Positions 9,458 to 17,914 of a stretch of 64,000 bases of DNA are shown here, piece after piece (the first letter of the stretch is position 1; the number at the start of each line of letters is the position of its first letter). The notes beneath the pieces are model-generated. The model was not told where the DNA came from and made no database searches. It was given only the letters and a program-made list of their open reading frames with translations. This DNA is from Pseudomonas sp. LRP2-20 (lineage in GTDB: Bacteria; Pseudomonadota; Gammaproteobacteria; Pseudomonadales; Pseudomonadaceae): assembly GCF_024349685.1 (NCBI RefSeq), contig NZ_AP025944.1, forward strand, positions 3,292,001 to 3,356,000. Direction: 5' to 3'. Made by a program: the position numbers and the translations under genes.

Positions 9458-9634
9458 TTAGATCTTCTTTCTACCGGCCACCGCGATAAAACCGATCACG
9501 GCAGACGCAAACAACCACCCCGCCGTGGACAGCGGAACAATGGTATTTTCGGTCAGATAAGAGTCAGCCGCTCGCGCTGCACCAGTCAACAATACCAACA
9601 AGAAGAAAGACTTGATGAGCAGAGTCGAGCGCAT
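9458..9634 (-). CDS. 58-aa secreted protein with PEP-CTERM-like tail
   Basis: Small protein made of a signal peptide (to about GAARAA), a short linker and a C-terminal sorting-like tail: TIVPLSTAGW, a hydrophobic helix, then GRKKI. VPL followed by a Trp-containing membrane helix and a basic cluster is the layout of PEP-CTERM/VPLPA-CTERM signals processed by exosortases. The start at 9634 is fixed by GGAGG 5 nt upstream; an in-frame TTG lies 15 bp before. No exosortase gene is visible in this window. It stands alone on the minus strand between the GT61 gene and the Wza-like gene. The assignment as a sorting substrate is by pattern only. Confidence 0.6.
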   Translation of the reverse strand: MRSTLLIKSFFLLVLLTGAARAADSYLTENTIVPLSTAGWLFASAVIGFIAVAGRKKI

Positions 9635-9723
9635 AGACGCCTCCTGCAAAGAGGAAAGTTGTTATTGATTTGGCGGAAGACTGGATCGCTGTTGATTTGA
9701 GCTTATGGGCACAATGACATTAC

Positions 9724-9737
9724 GTCAATGATCCGAC
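9724..9737 (-). promoter_or_regulatory. weak FleQ-box-like palindrome
   Basis: GTCAATGATCCGAC matches 10 of 14 positions of the FleQ box I remember (GTCAATAAATTGAC). It lies 90 bp upstream of the small protein start in the 234-bp gap before it. FleQ with c-di-GMP controls several Pseudomonas EPS operons. A chance match is quite possible. Confidence 0.2.
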
Positions 9738-9868
9738 ACCATAATAAATCTCAATGGGATACGGCTGGCTTCGTCAAAATGCCGTCAGCATGAATCTGCT
9801 GGATTCGACGCCCTGCCGAGGCTGCATGGCGGCGCGCAGCCTGGCAGTGGATTGCCGGCACATCGGGA

Positions 9869-10987
9869 TCAATAAGGGAACAGATCAAGCGTTCGCTCCA
9901 CTTCATCGATATCGATGGTGAAGCCTTCGCCTTGGGGCATCCCGACGACGAAACCGAAGTGCTGGTGATCGCGATCCGTCAGGTATTTGTAATAGCTCAC
10001 GAACCGGTTTGGTGGCTGCAGGGCCAGTATCGAGCCGCCAGGCTGCAATACATTGACGCCATGCACCAGCTGACTGCCCTCGACCCCAATCACTGTCCTG
10101 GCCCCCGCGCAGGCAGCGACGATGCCTGGCACATCCGTTTTCATCGGGTCGATGATGCGAAAGCCGCGGTATTTCTGCAGGTGCGCGGCAACTTCCAGCT
10201 CATTGCGCATCAGGCGCAAGTCGCCATCGCTGCCGCGCAGGATGAACACCCCGGGGTGGGGCGCCGGGTCGACGTGCGACAGCAACTTGTCACCCATGGC
10301 GCGGTAGCGTGCGTACCGGCTGCGGTTGTTGCTGAGGTCATCGAACAGCACCAGTTCATGGAAGAATGCGCCTCGCGTGCGCAACGGCTGCATGCCCAGC
10401 CAACGTTCATACGCCGGCCCTTGAGTGAACAGCGGGTAACGGGCCGACGGCGCAGTGGTCACCGGCACGCCTTCGTCGCAGGCCAGGGCGTAGGTCGGGC
10501 AGTCTTCCATCAGCCAGGTGCCGAACCAGGTATTGCCATTCTGGGTGCAATAGATGGCCCCACGGTCGATTTCATGGTCCACCGCAACGCCTGGGAAGCG
10601 GCTCGGCTTCAATGACAACCAGTGGCTGGCGCTGCCTTTGTACAAGGCGCCGTCGATCAGCCAGACATCCTTGAGCAGGTAGCCGCGAGTGGGGCCTTGC
10701 TCGACCCTGATCCCGCCTTCCATGGTACGGGCGGGATGCACATAGGGATAAAAGCGCTTGGCCTCCCAGCCCGTCACTCGCTCCAGCTGATTAGGCAGAT
10801 AGAAGGCCGGTGGCGATACCGTGGTTTCTCCAGGGGCGATATCCCAGGACTTCTCGGCGATGCATTTGATATCGATGTCTGCCTTGCGCGCCAGCCGCTT
10901 TCTCGCGATGTGCCGGTAGGCCGCCAGGGTCCAGGTGTGCTGGCTGGCGGCCTTAGAGCCACTGAAATTCGAAATGCCGCTACCCAT
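9869..10987 (-). CDS. GT61-family (DUF563) glycosyltransferase
   Basis: 372 residues. The C-terminal half carries FILRGSDGDLRLMRNE, a RIIDPMKTDVPGIVAACAGA segment and VIGVEGSQLVHGVNVL, the conserved pattern of GT61/DUF563 transferases in which EGSQLVH-like residues line the donor pocket. No signal peptide or membrane helix, so cytoplasmic. The ATG at 10987 follows GGGAGGGG with 7-nt spacing and is preferred over a GTG 51 bp upstream. It is probably co-transcribed with the FemAB/GNAT gene that ends 74 bp upstream. It likely adds one sugar of the EPS repeat unit; donor and acceptor cannot be read from the sequence. Confidence 0.75.
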   Translation of the reverse strand: MGSGISNFSGSKAASQHTWTLAAYRHIARKRLARKADIDIKCIAEKSWDIAPGETTVSPPAFYLPNQLERVTGWEAKRFYPYVHPARTMEGGIRVEQGPTRGYLLKDVWLIDGALYKGSASHWLSLKPSRFPGVAVDHEIDRGAIYCTQNGNTWFGTWLMEDCPTYALACDEGVPVTTAPSARYPLFTQGPAYERWLGMQPLRTRGAFFHELVLFDDLSNNRSRYARYRAMGDKLLSHVDPAPHPGVFILRGSDGDLRLMRNELEVAAHLQKYRGFRIIDPMKTDVPGIVAACAGARTVIGVEGSQLVHGVNVLQPGGSILALQPPNRFVSYYKYLTDRDHQHFGFVVGMPQGEGFTIDIDEVERTLDLFPY

Positions 10988-11061
10988 GAAGCGCCCCTCC
11001 CGATGTGACAGGTCTCTGGCCTGATGCAAGGCACGCACTCCAGGCTTGCCTTGCAGGCGGT

Positions 11062-12294
11062 TCAGCTGGAAACGACGACCCTTTCCATCATGGGCGGGGA
11101 CTGCACGGTGGCATAACGGCTGCGCAGCGTCTGCAGGAATGACTCGGCGCTACTGCTGGCGCCATAGAGGTAGATCTTGTGCAACCCACCGAACACCATC
11201 TCGTGGTAGCGGCTGGCGACCTCATCATCGCTTGGCCCTTCCGGCAGCCCCAGGTGAAGCGTCAATTTGTCGCCCTCGATGGCAAACAAGGGTGTGTCCC
11301 AAAGGAACTGTGCAGTACCTGTGCGGGGCAGGCGGATGAACATATAGGCGTGGTTGCCCAAGGCATCGATATCACCGCCGCGCCGGCGCTTCCACTTCAG
11401 CAGGCCGTCGTCCGGCCGGGCCAGGCAAAGGCCGATATCGTAGTAGTCGTAACCGTTGGCCAAGGCCCATTCGAGGGCCATGAAGGTGGTGATCGAGTTG
11501 ACCTCGCGCAGCCTTTTCGGGTCTGAGAACACCGCTTCGCAATAGCCGAAACGCAGGGTGCTCCAGTAGCGTTTGCCGTCGCGGGTGATCTCGCAGCCCA
11601 GGTGGCAGCCAATCACCTCGTCGCCGCAGGTGATCAGATCGAGGCGCCCCACCCCCTTGGCCAGCCGAAACACCTCGTCGGTTGGAAACTGCGCCGCATG
11701 GATACCCTGTCGGGCAGTGGCATACGGCCGCAGAAATTGTTGATCGGCCATGGCGATCTCGTCATCGGCCAGCGTCTGGCGCATCTGGTAGAGCGGGCGG
11801 TTCTTGCGAATGCTGCGGCGCAGTTCGCTGTCGTAGCGGGCGGTGATGTCTTCGAGCGAACGGCCCAAGGGCACCACAGCGCTCAGGTAATGGGGTACCG
11901 TCAACGAACCGGACGTGGGCATCTCGCTCACCAGCACAACATGCCGGGTCGAAGCTGGCGCAGCCCCATCGGCGGCTTCAGCTGCTTGCTGCTGGCCCTT
12001 GCCGCCAATCAGCAGCTTGGCCATTTCGCGCTGCTGCTTCCTGCCGATGTAGAGGATTTCGTACGGGCTGGCCTGCTGTAGCCGGAAACGCGAGATTTCC
12101 CAGCGCCAGAAGCAGTTACGGGCCAGCAGCTCGCGTAACTTGCTTGAAACAGTCCGGATCTCGTAGCGCAGGGAAGGCGAGATCACTTTTCGCGCCACAG
12201 CCGCCAAGTTCTCTTTCATGTCTTCTTCGACGTCCTTTGATGTTGTCAACGGGGCTGATCGGAAAACAATGGAGCGGAGCTTGAAAGCCTGCAT
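11062..12294 (-). CDS. FemAB/GNAT-fold acyltransferase of the EPS locus
   Basis: Up to 410 residues. The centre and C-terminal half look like a FemAB/BioF2-type GNAT domain: RYDSELRRSIRKNRP, then a second fold half with GDEVIGCHLG, REVNSITTFMALEWALANGYDYYDIG and LLKWKRRRGG. Such proteins transfer amino acids or acyl groups to polysaccharide or cell-wall precursors; here it probably decorates the EPS. The start is uncertain: the first ATG (12294) has no Shine-Dalgarno, and an ATG at 12219 (MKENLAAV) is also possible. It precedes the GT61 gene on the same strand. Confidence 0.6.
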   Translation of the reverse strand: MQAFKLRSIVFRSAPLTTSKDVEEDMKENLAAVARKVISPSLRYEIRTVSSKLRELLARNCFWRWEISRFRLQQASPYEILYIGRKQQREMAKLLIGGKGQQQAAEAADGAAPASTRHVVLVSEMPTSGSLTVPHYLSAVVPLGRSLEDITARYDSELRRSIRKNRPLYQMRQTLADDEIAMADQQFLRPYATARQGIHAAQFPTDEVFRLAKGVGRLDLITCGDEVIGCHLGCEITRDGKRYWSTLRFGYCEAVFSDPKRLREVNSITTFMALEWALANGYDYYDIGLCLARPDDGLLKWKRRRGGDIDALGNHAYMFIRLPRTGTAQFLWDTPLFAIEGDKLTLHLGLPEGPSDDEVASRYHEMVFGGLHKIYLYGASSSAESFLQTLRSRYATVQSPPMMERVVVSS

Positions 12295-12563
12295 AACGCG
12301 TTGATTTATATACTATCAACTTCGGATGCTGCCTTCGCATTAAGTAACAATTTAAGATGCAGGTCCGCTGCTTGGCAAGCGGCATTTTGACAGTATTGCT
12401 CGGTAATTAATGGCGCCAATTTTTCTCGCACCCAGGCGCCTCAAGTATTGCTTTTGCTATATATCAGCTGTGTATCAAGGCATTGCAACTTGCGCTATTC
12501 CACTACCACCGCAAGCGCTTGCCCATATTGCTTGATGGCGCCTTTCACCGAAGGAGCCTCGGC
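12295..12563. other. AT-rich divergent intergenic region
   Basis: The 269 bp between divergent genes are AT-rich relative to the window. A short dyad ttgat...atcaa sits at about 12301-12319 and the run gctatatatcag near 12456-12467 could hold a -10 element. Both flanking genes should be driven from here, but I cannot assign a promoter firmly. Confidence 0.3.
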
Positions 12564-15500
12564 ATGGACAATCCAACTACCGTTTCGCCCCATGAAGAAC
12601 TGATCGCAACGCAACTGCCCGCCTGGTCCCACCACAACACATCCGCACATTGGCAAGCGCTGCGCCAGAGCCAGCGCCTCGAAGCCTTTGATCAGGACTG
12701 GTACAACAATGCCGCGCCTGACCTGCGAGAAGCCGTGCAGGCCAGCCATACTCGCCTGCTGCGCTCGCAAGCCAGGCTGGCTCGTCTGCTCGCAGGCCTG
12801 CAGCAGATCACCGAGTTCGCCGAACCGATCCTGCAAGCACGCCTGGCCGAACTCGGCTTCACGGCACCGCTGCGCGGCAGCGAACTGCTACGCGTCGAAC
12901 GCAGCTGGAGCTGGAGCGCGCTGGGTTACCTCTACAGCCACCGCCGTGACAACGTGCTGCAGGCCGCATTGCAGAACTTTGCCGATGACGAGACGTTCAC
13001 CCGCGAAAGCGCCATCGCCCTCAGCGACGCCATCCATGTGACGCCCATCACGGTCCATGGCAGGGTCGTGACTGGCCCGCAGACGCCGACCGCGCAAGTT
13101 GAGCTGGCATCGGAGCAGTATCAGGTCGAGCGCCTGGCGCTCACGCCCGAGGCATTTGCCCAGGCCTGCCGCGAACTCGACCTCGGAGGCGCTTACCAGG
13201 CCCACCTGCAGCGATGTTTCACTGCGCCCCAGGTGCGTACCCAGGGCATTACCGTCCAACATGACCGTTTGCGCCTGGCAGCGGACCTGGGCTACCTGCG
13301 CCAGGAACTCAACGGCCCGGCACGCGATCAGATCGACCACCTGCTGCAAGACGGCACGGTGCCGTGTTGGCAACTGACTCTGTTCGGCATTTTGCTCTAC
13401 GAAGTGATGCTGATCGATGCCGGCAACGCCGGCTGGCTGCTCTACTTGCCCGGCAACACCCCTGCCCTGCACGCCTGCGCTGATCTGGATGCCCTCAACC
13501 AGGTGCTGGCAACCCTGCTGCGGGAACCAGAAAACCGTCAGCGCTTCCAGGCCTACCTGAGCCAGGCTGACCAGCCGCGCCTGCTCGACCTGCTGCAACA
13601 GAACCTGGACAGCAGCAACCCGGCCAACCTGCACATCAAGCTCCAGGCCATCAGCGGCGAACCCTTCGGTTTCTATCAGGACCTGCACCTGGCCCGCCTG
13701 AAAAGCGAAGCCGAACACCTCGCGGTGCCCACTGCCACCGCCGACGCCGAGGCCCGCGCCAAACGCATTGAACTATCAAAAAGTCTTGGGCTGGACGTGC
13801 TCACCGTGGCAGGTTTCTTCATCCCGGCAATCGGCACCTGGATGTTGGCCGTCACCGCCTGCCAATTGCTGGGTGAAGTGTACGAAGGCTATGAAGCCTG
13901 GCACCAAGGCGACCGCCAGTTGGCCTTGCAGCACCTCGAAAGCGTCGGCCTGAACCTGGCCGTGATCGGCGTCCTGGGAACGGCGGGCCGCATCGTGCCG
14001 AAGCTGTTCAAAAGCCCCTTGCTGGAGAACCTGCAGGAAGTGCGCAGCAGCGACGGCCGTTACCGCCTCTGGCAACCAGACCTGAAACCCTATCGCAGCC
14101 TCCGGCAACTTCCAGAAGGGCTGCAACCTGATGCGCAGGGCCAATACCTGCATGACGGCAGCCATTACATACGCATGGCAGGTGATCTCTACGAACAACG
14201 TCTCGACCCCGATATCCAGCAATGGCGAATTGTCCATCCCGATGCACCGGATGCTTACCAGCCGCCGCTGGAGCACAACGGTCAGGGCGCATGGCGCGCT
14301 GCCCATGAACAGCCGCAGCAGTGGCCGTTCACGGTGCTGGCAAAACGTCTGGGCGAAGCTTACGCAGTCTATACGCCGGAGCAACTGGAGTTGGCCGGGC
14401 GCATCTGCGGTGTCGACGCAGCCAGCTTGCGCCAGGTGCACCTTGAAGGCCAACCGGCTCCAGCGCTATTGCTCGGCACCTTGAAGCGCATTGCAACACG
14501 CAAGGTCGCGCCCCTCCTGGACGAAGCCGCACAACAGCTGCTGCAGCGTCACCGCGAATGGCCGCTGGTAAACGCGCTGGAAGAGTTGATGGTGCCCCTG
14601 CAGGCGACAACCGACAGCGAGCGGCTGTTGTTCAGCTGCCTCGATGACCTGCCTGACTGGCCTGCGGACCTGCGCCTGGAGCTGCGCGCCGGCAGCCCCC
14701 AAGGCGCGCTGCTCGACAGCAGCGGAAGCAGCATGGCCGGCAGGGTCTGCCGGGTCATCAAGTCCGCCGAGGGTTATGAGGCCGACCTGGGTGAGCGCCC
14801 CGTCCCGGCGCCCCAGGATCAGGACCTGTGCCGGGCGATCGAACAGGCACTGCCAAGCGCCTATCGCAAGGCGCTGGGTTTCTCGACCACCGATGGCAAC
14901 ACCCTGCGTCAGCGCGTGCTGGCCTGGACCGAACCACGGCGCAGTGACCTGCTTCAACATTTATGGGGCGCAGGTGCACGGCGTCGGGTTGCCCGCGCAG
15001 GGCTGCGAGGCGGCCGCAAAGCAGTGTCCAGCGGCCCCTTTCTGCAAACCCCGCTGGCTACGCGCTACCGCCGCCTGTACCCCACCGCAACCGATCAGGA
15101 ATTCGCCCGCGTCATGGAAGACTGGCGATTGCAAGGGCGCTCACCCACGTTGGAGATGCGCAACCTCGAGCGGCGCCTGGAGACCCTGCGCCGCGACCTC
15201 GGCGAATGGGCACGCCCCGACCCGCACTACCCTCATCGGCGCCAGGAGGCCGTTGCTCGCATCATCAATGCCTGGCGACGCCTGTCCAGGCTGCCGCTGG
15301 GCCACGATGCGATGATCTTCAGCCTTGACCTTTCGCGCCTCGATCTGGAGGACCGCGACCTGGCCAGCCTGGCACTGCCGGACGACTTCACTCACATTGA
15401 ACATGTGTCGCTCGAGGGCAACCGCCACTTGAGCCAATTACCCGCCGAGTTCTACGAACGCTTCCCCAGGCTCAAGCGTCTGCTTCTGAGTCATTGCCGC

Positions 15501-16178
15501 TTCAATCGCCTGCCTCGCCTGGCCAATCCCCAGGCACTGGCCTGGCTGGACCTCGACCACAACCGCATTACCTGGGATGACAACGCCCAGCAGATGCTCG
15601 ACCAACTCACCAACCTGGGCGTGCTGGACATGGGGAGCAACCCGCTGCTGCACGCTCCCGACCTGAGCCGGCTGACGCGGCTGTACACGCTGTTCCTCGA
15701 CAACTGTTCACTGACCGAATTGCCGCGCGGACTGGCAAGTATCACCCGCACGCCCGTGACCATCGACCTGGCCGATAACCAGCTGCAACAGTTGCCTGCC
15801 AATTTTCACGTGCCGCAGCAGGTCGCCCAGGCCATGCACCTTGAAAGCCCATGGCTCAGCCCGCGCATGCTCGATGAAATCGAAGCCTACAACGCGGCGC
15901 ATCAGGTGGACCTGCTGGTGGACAACAGCGATTATGATGAATTTTTCGAGGGCACCGGCCCCGGGGAACAGGCGCTCTGGCAGCGCCTGCCGCTGCAGTA
16001 TCGACGAGACCTGAGGCAACTGCTCGACCTCGAACCTTTCGCTTCCCGCCCGCGGCGGGCCCTTGTGGAATTCTGGCGCCGCCTGACCGTGATCGACGTT
16101 AACCCGCTACTGCGTCAACAGGCCTTCGAGCGCCCGGCACGTGAGCTGTTCAACCTGGTGCTCGAGCGCCCGACCTAA
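12564..16178 (+). CDS. LRR protein with dermonecrotic-toxin-like N-terminus
   Basis: 1204 residues. The N-terminal half (LPAWSHHNTSAHWQALRQSQ onward) resembles the dermonecrotic-toxin-like domain (DUF6543) common in Pseudomonas LRR toxins. A hydrophobic segment near residue 420 (TVAGFFIPAIGTWMLAV) could be a translocation helix. Leucine-rich repeats occupy about 925-1080 (for example LSQLPAEFYERFPRLKRLLLS). In relatives the LRRs are often followed by a NEL-type E3 ubiquitin ligase domain with a catalytic Cys; here about 120 residues remain and I see no Cys after the last repeat. The ATG at 12564 has AAGGAG 8 nt upstream. Its stop overlaps the convergent GGDEF-EAL stop by 4 bp. Secretion route and target are unknown. 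Confidence 0.65.
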   Translation: MDNPTTVSPHEELIATQLPAWSHHNTSAHWQALRQSQRLEAFDQDWYNNAAPDLREAVQASHTRLLRSQARLARLLAGLQQITEFAEPILQARLAELGFTAPLRGSELLRVERSWSWSALGYLYSHRRDNVLQAALQNFADDETFTRESAIALSDAIHVTPITVHGRVVTGPQTPTAQVELASEQYQVERLALTPEAFAQACRELDLGGAYQAHLQRCFTAPQVRTQGITVQHDRLRLAADLGYLRQELNGPARDQIDHLLQDGTVPCWQLTLFGILLYEVMLIDAGNAGWLLYLPGNTPALHACADLDALNQVLATLLREPENRQRFQAYLSQADQPRLLDLLQQNLDSSNPANLHIKLQAISGEPFGFYQDLHLARLKSEAEHLAVPTATADAEARAKRIELSKSLGLDVLTVAGFFIPAIGTWMLAVTACQLLGEVYEGYEAWHQGDRQLALQHLESVGLNLAVIGVLGTAGRIVPKLFKSPLLENLQEVRSSDGRYRLWQPDLKPYRSLRQLPEGLQPDAQGQYLHDGSHYIRMAGDLYEQRLDPDIQQWRIVHPDAPDAYQPPLEHNGQGAWRAAHEQPQQWPFTVLAKRLGEAYAVYTPEQLELAGRICGVDAASLRQVHLEGQPAPALLLGTLKRIATRKVAPLLDEAAQQLLQRHREWPLVNALEELMVPLQATTDSERLLFSCLDDLPDWPADLRLELRAGSPQGALLDSSGSSMAGRVCRVIKSAEGYEADLGERPVPAPQDQDLCRAIEQALPSAYRKALGFSTTDGNTLRQRVLAWTEPRRSDLLQHLWGAGARRRVARAGLRGGRKAVSSGPFLQTPLATRYRRLYPTATDQEFARVMEDWRLQGRSPTLEMRNLERRLETLRRDLGEWARPDPHYPHRRQEAVARIINAWRRLSRLPLGHDAMIFSLDLSRLDLEDRDLASLALPDDFTHIEHVSLEGNRHLSQLPAEFYERFPRLKRLLLSHCRFNRLPRLANPQALAWLDLDHNRITWDDNAQQMLDQLTNLGVLDMGSNPLLHAPDLSRLTRLYTLFLDNCSLTELPRGLASITRTPVTIDLADNQLQQLPANFHVPQQVAQAMHLESPWLSPRMLDEIEAYNAAHQVDLLVDNSDYDEFFEGTGPGEQALWQRLPLQYRRDLRQLLDLEPFASRPRRALVEFWRRLTVIDVNPLLRQQAFERPARELFNLVLERPT

Positions 16179-17776
16179 CGGGGCAAGCGCGCCCTGAGCG
16201 GGTTGCCCACCACCCACTTCTGCAACTCGGCGGCCGGCATCGGCCGCCCCAGCAGGTAGCCCTGGCCTTGGTCACACCCGGCATTGCGCAGAAAGTCATA
16301 CTGCTGCTGGGTCTCGATCCCTTCGGCGGTGATGCGATAACCCAGGGCATGCCCCAGGTCGATGATCGCCCGGGCGATGGCCACCGCATCGTCGTCATCC
16401 GGCAGGTCCTTGATGAACGCCCGGTCGATCTTCAGGTGGTCGATGGGCAGCGCGCGCAGGTAAGCCAGCGATGAATAGCCGGTGCCAAAGTCGTCCACCG
16501 CGGTGGCCACGCCCATGGCCTGCAGCTGGGCCAGCGCCGCGCACGCCTGTTGCTGGCTTTCCATCAGCAGGCTCTCGGTGATTTCCACTTCCAGCAGATT
16601 AGGTGCCAGCCCATGGCGCTCCAGGGCCATGGCCAGGCTTGAGACATAGTCGCTGCGCTCGATCTGCAGCGCCGCCACGTTGACCGCGAGGGGCCCCGGC
16701 AGGCAATCGGCGGCGCGCCAGGCGGCCAACTGCGCACAGGCCAGTTCGAGCACGCGCTCACCCAGCGGGATTATCAGGCCGCTGCGCTCGGCAAGCGGGA
16801 TGAATTCGCCAGGGGGTATCAGACCATGCTCCGGGTCACGCCAGCGCAGCAAGGCCTCGACCCCTTCCAGCTGCCCGCTGAACAGGTCGATTTTCGGCTG
16901 GTACCACAGTTCGAACTCGTTATCCTGCAACGCCCGGCGCAAGTTGCGCTCCAGCTCCAGGCGCTGGTGCAGCCGTGCCGTCATGTCCGGGTGATAGGGG
17001 CGCCAGGCGTTGCGGCCACCTTCCTTGGCCGCGTACATGGCGGTGTCGGCATGGCGCAACAGGCTACCCACATCTGCACCATGTTGTGGGCACCAGGCCA
17101 GGCCGATGCTGCCCGTCACCAGCGCGGCATTGCCATTGAGGTCAAACGGCCGCTGCAGGCAACGCAGCAGCTGGGTCAGCTGATGGCTGACCTGGCCCTG
17201 GGTGCCCTGGAGCATGAACACGAACTCATCGCCGCCCAGCCGGCACACCCGGTCGCCAGTGTCGAGCTCCTGCAGAAAGCGCGCGGTCGCCTGCTGCAGC
17301 AGCAGATCGCCCATGGCATGGCCCAGGCTGTCGTTGACCTGCTTGAAACCGTCGATATCCAGCAGCAACACGGCCAGGCCATGGCCTCCGGCGGTGGCTT
17401 CGGCCAACTGCTGCTGGAACAGCACCCGGTTCGGCAAACCTGTGATGGTGTCGTAATGCGCCAGGCGTTCCAGCTGTGCCTGCGAACGCTGCAATTCGAA
17501 ATTACGCTGCTGCAGCTGGCGCTGCTTGCGGTTGATCTGCGCGATGAACAGGCTGAGCAGGCCGCTGCAGGTCAAGGCGAACCAGAACAGCGGCGAGTGG
17601 AACAGGCTCGCATCCTGCTGGCCATGCTGACGCAGGATGTCCACCTGGCCCAGCACCATGGACACGCCGATACCGGCCAGGGAAACCCCGACCGGCAACA
17701 GGCGGCGGAGGGCGCGGCGCAGCGTGCCGGTAGTCGGTATCTGTTCGTGGGTCATCGGGGAATTGGACGGGGTCAT
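16175..17776 (-). CDS. GGDEF-EAL membrane c-di-GMP turnover protein
   Basis: 533 residues: two transmembrane helices (about 27-47 and 63-83), a short coiled linker, a GGDEF domain with intact GGDEF at 181-185, and an EAL domain with EAL at 307-309. Both active-site motifs are preserved (also ENLR-type DFGTGYSSL loop and KIDRAFIKDL), so synthesis, breakdown, or both are possible. The four residues at the usual I-site position are DTGD, not RxxD, so no product-inhibition site. The periplasmic loop between the helices is tiny, so no large sensor domain is present. It is convergent with the LRR gene and divergent from gapN. The first ATG is used; its Shine-Dalgarno is weak. Confidence 0.9.
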   Translation of the reverse strand: MTPSNSPMTHEQIPTTGTLRRALRRLLPVGVSLAGIGVSMVLGQVDILRQHGQQDASLFHSPLFWFALTCSGLLSLFIAQINRKQRQLQQRNFELQRSQAQLERLAHYDTITGLPNRVLFQQQLAEATAGGHGLAVLLLDIDGFKQVNDSLGHAMGDLLLQQATARFLQELDTGDRVCRLGGDEFVFMLQGTQGQVSHQLTQLLRCLQRPFDLNGNAALVTGSIGLAWCPQHGADVGSLLRHADTAMYAAKEGGRNAWRPYHPDMTARLHQRLELERNLRRALQDNEFELWYQPKIDLFSGQLEGVEALLRWRDPEHGLIPPGEFIPLAERSGLIIPLGERVLELACAQLAAWRAADCLPGPLAVNVAALQIERSDYVSSLAMALERHGLAPNLLEVEITESLLMESQQQACAALAQLQAMGVATAVDDFGTGYSSLAYLRALPIDHLKIDRAFIKDLPDDDDAVAIARAIIDLGHALGYRITAEGIETQQQYDFLRNAGCDQGQGYLLGRPMPAAELQKWVVGNPLRARLPR

Positions 17777-17914
17777 AAGCCTGCAGGCGTGCGCGAATGC
17801 CTCTGTATCGGCGCGGTGCGCGCAAAATTGAGCCAGACTGGTGTTTTTCTCGCTCAGGGTGCATGCTCGAAGCTGAAGCGTTTCACCTACTCAGACACGT
17901 GAGGTGCAGTATCC

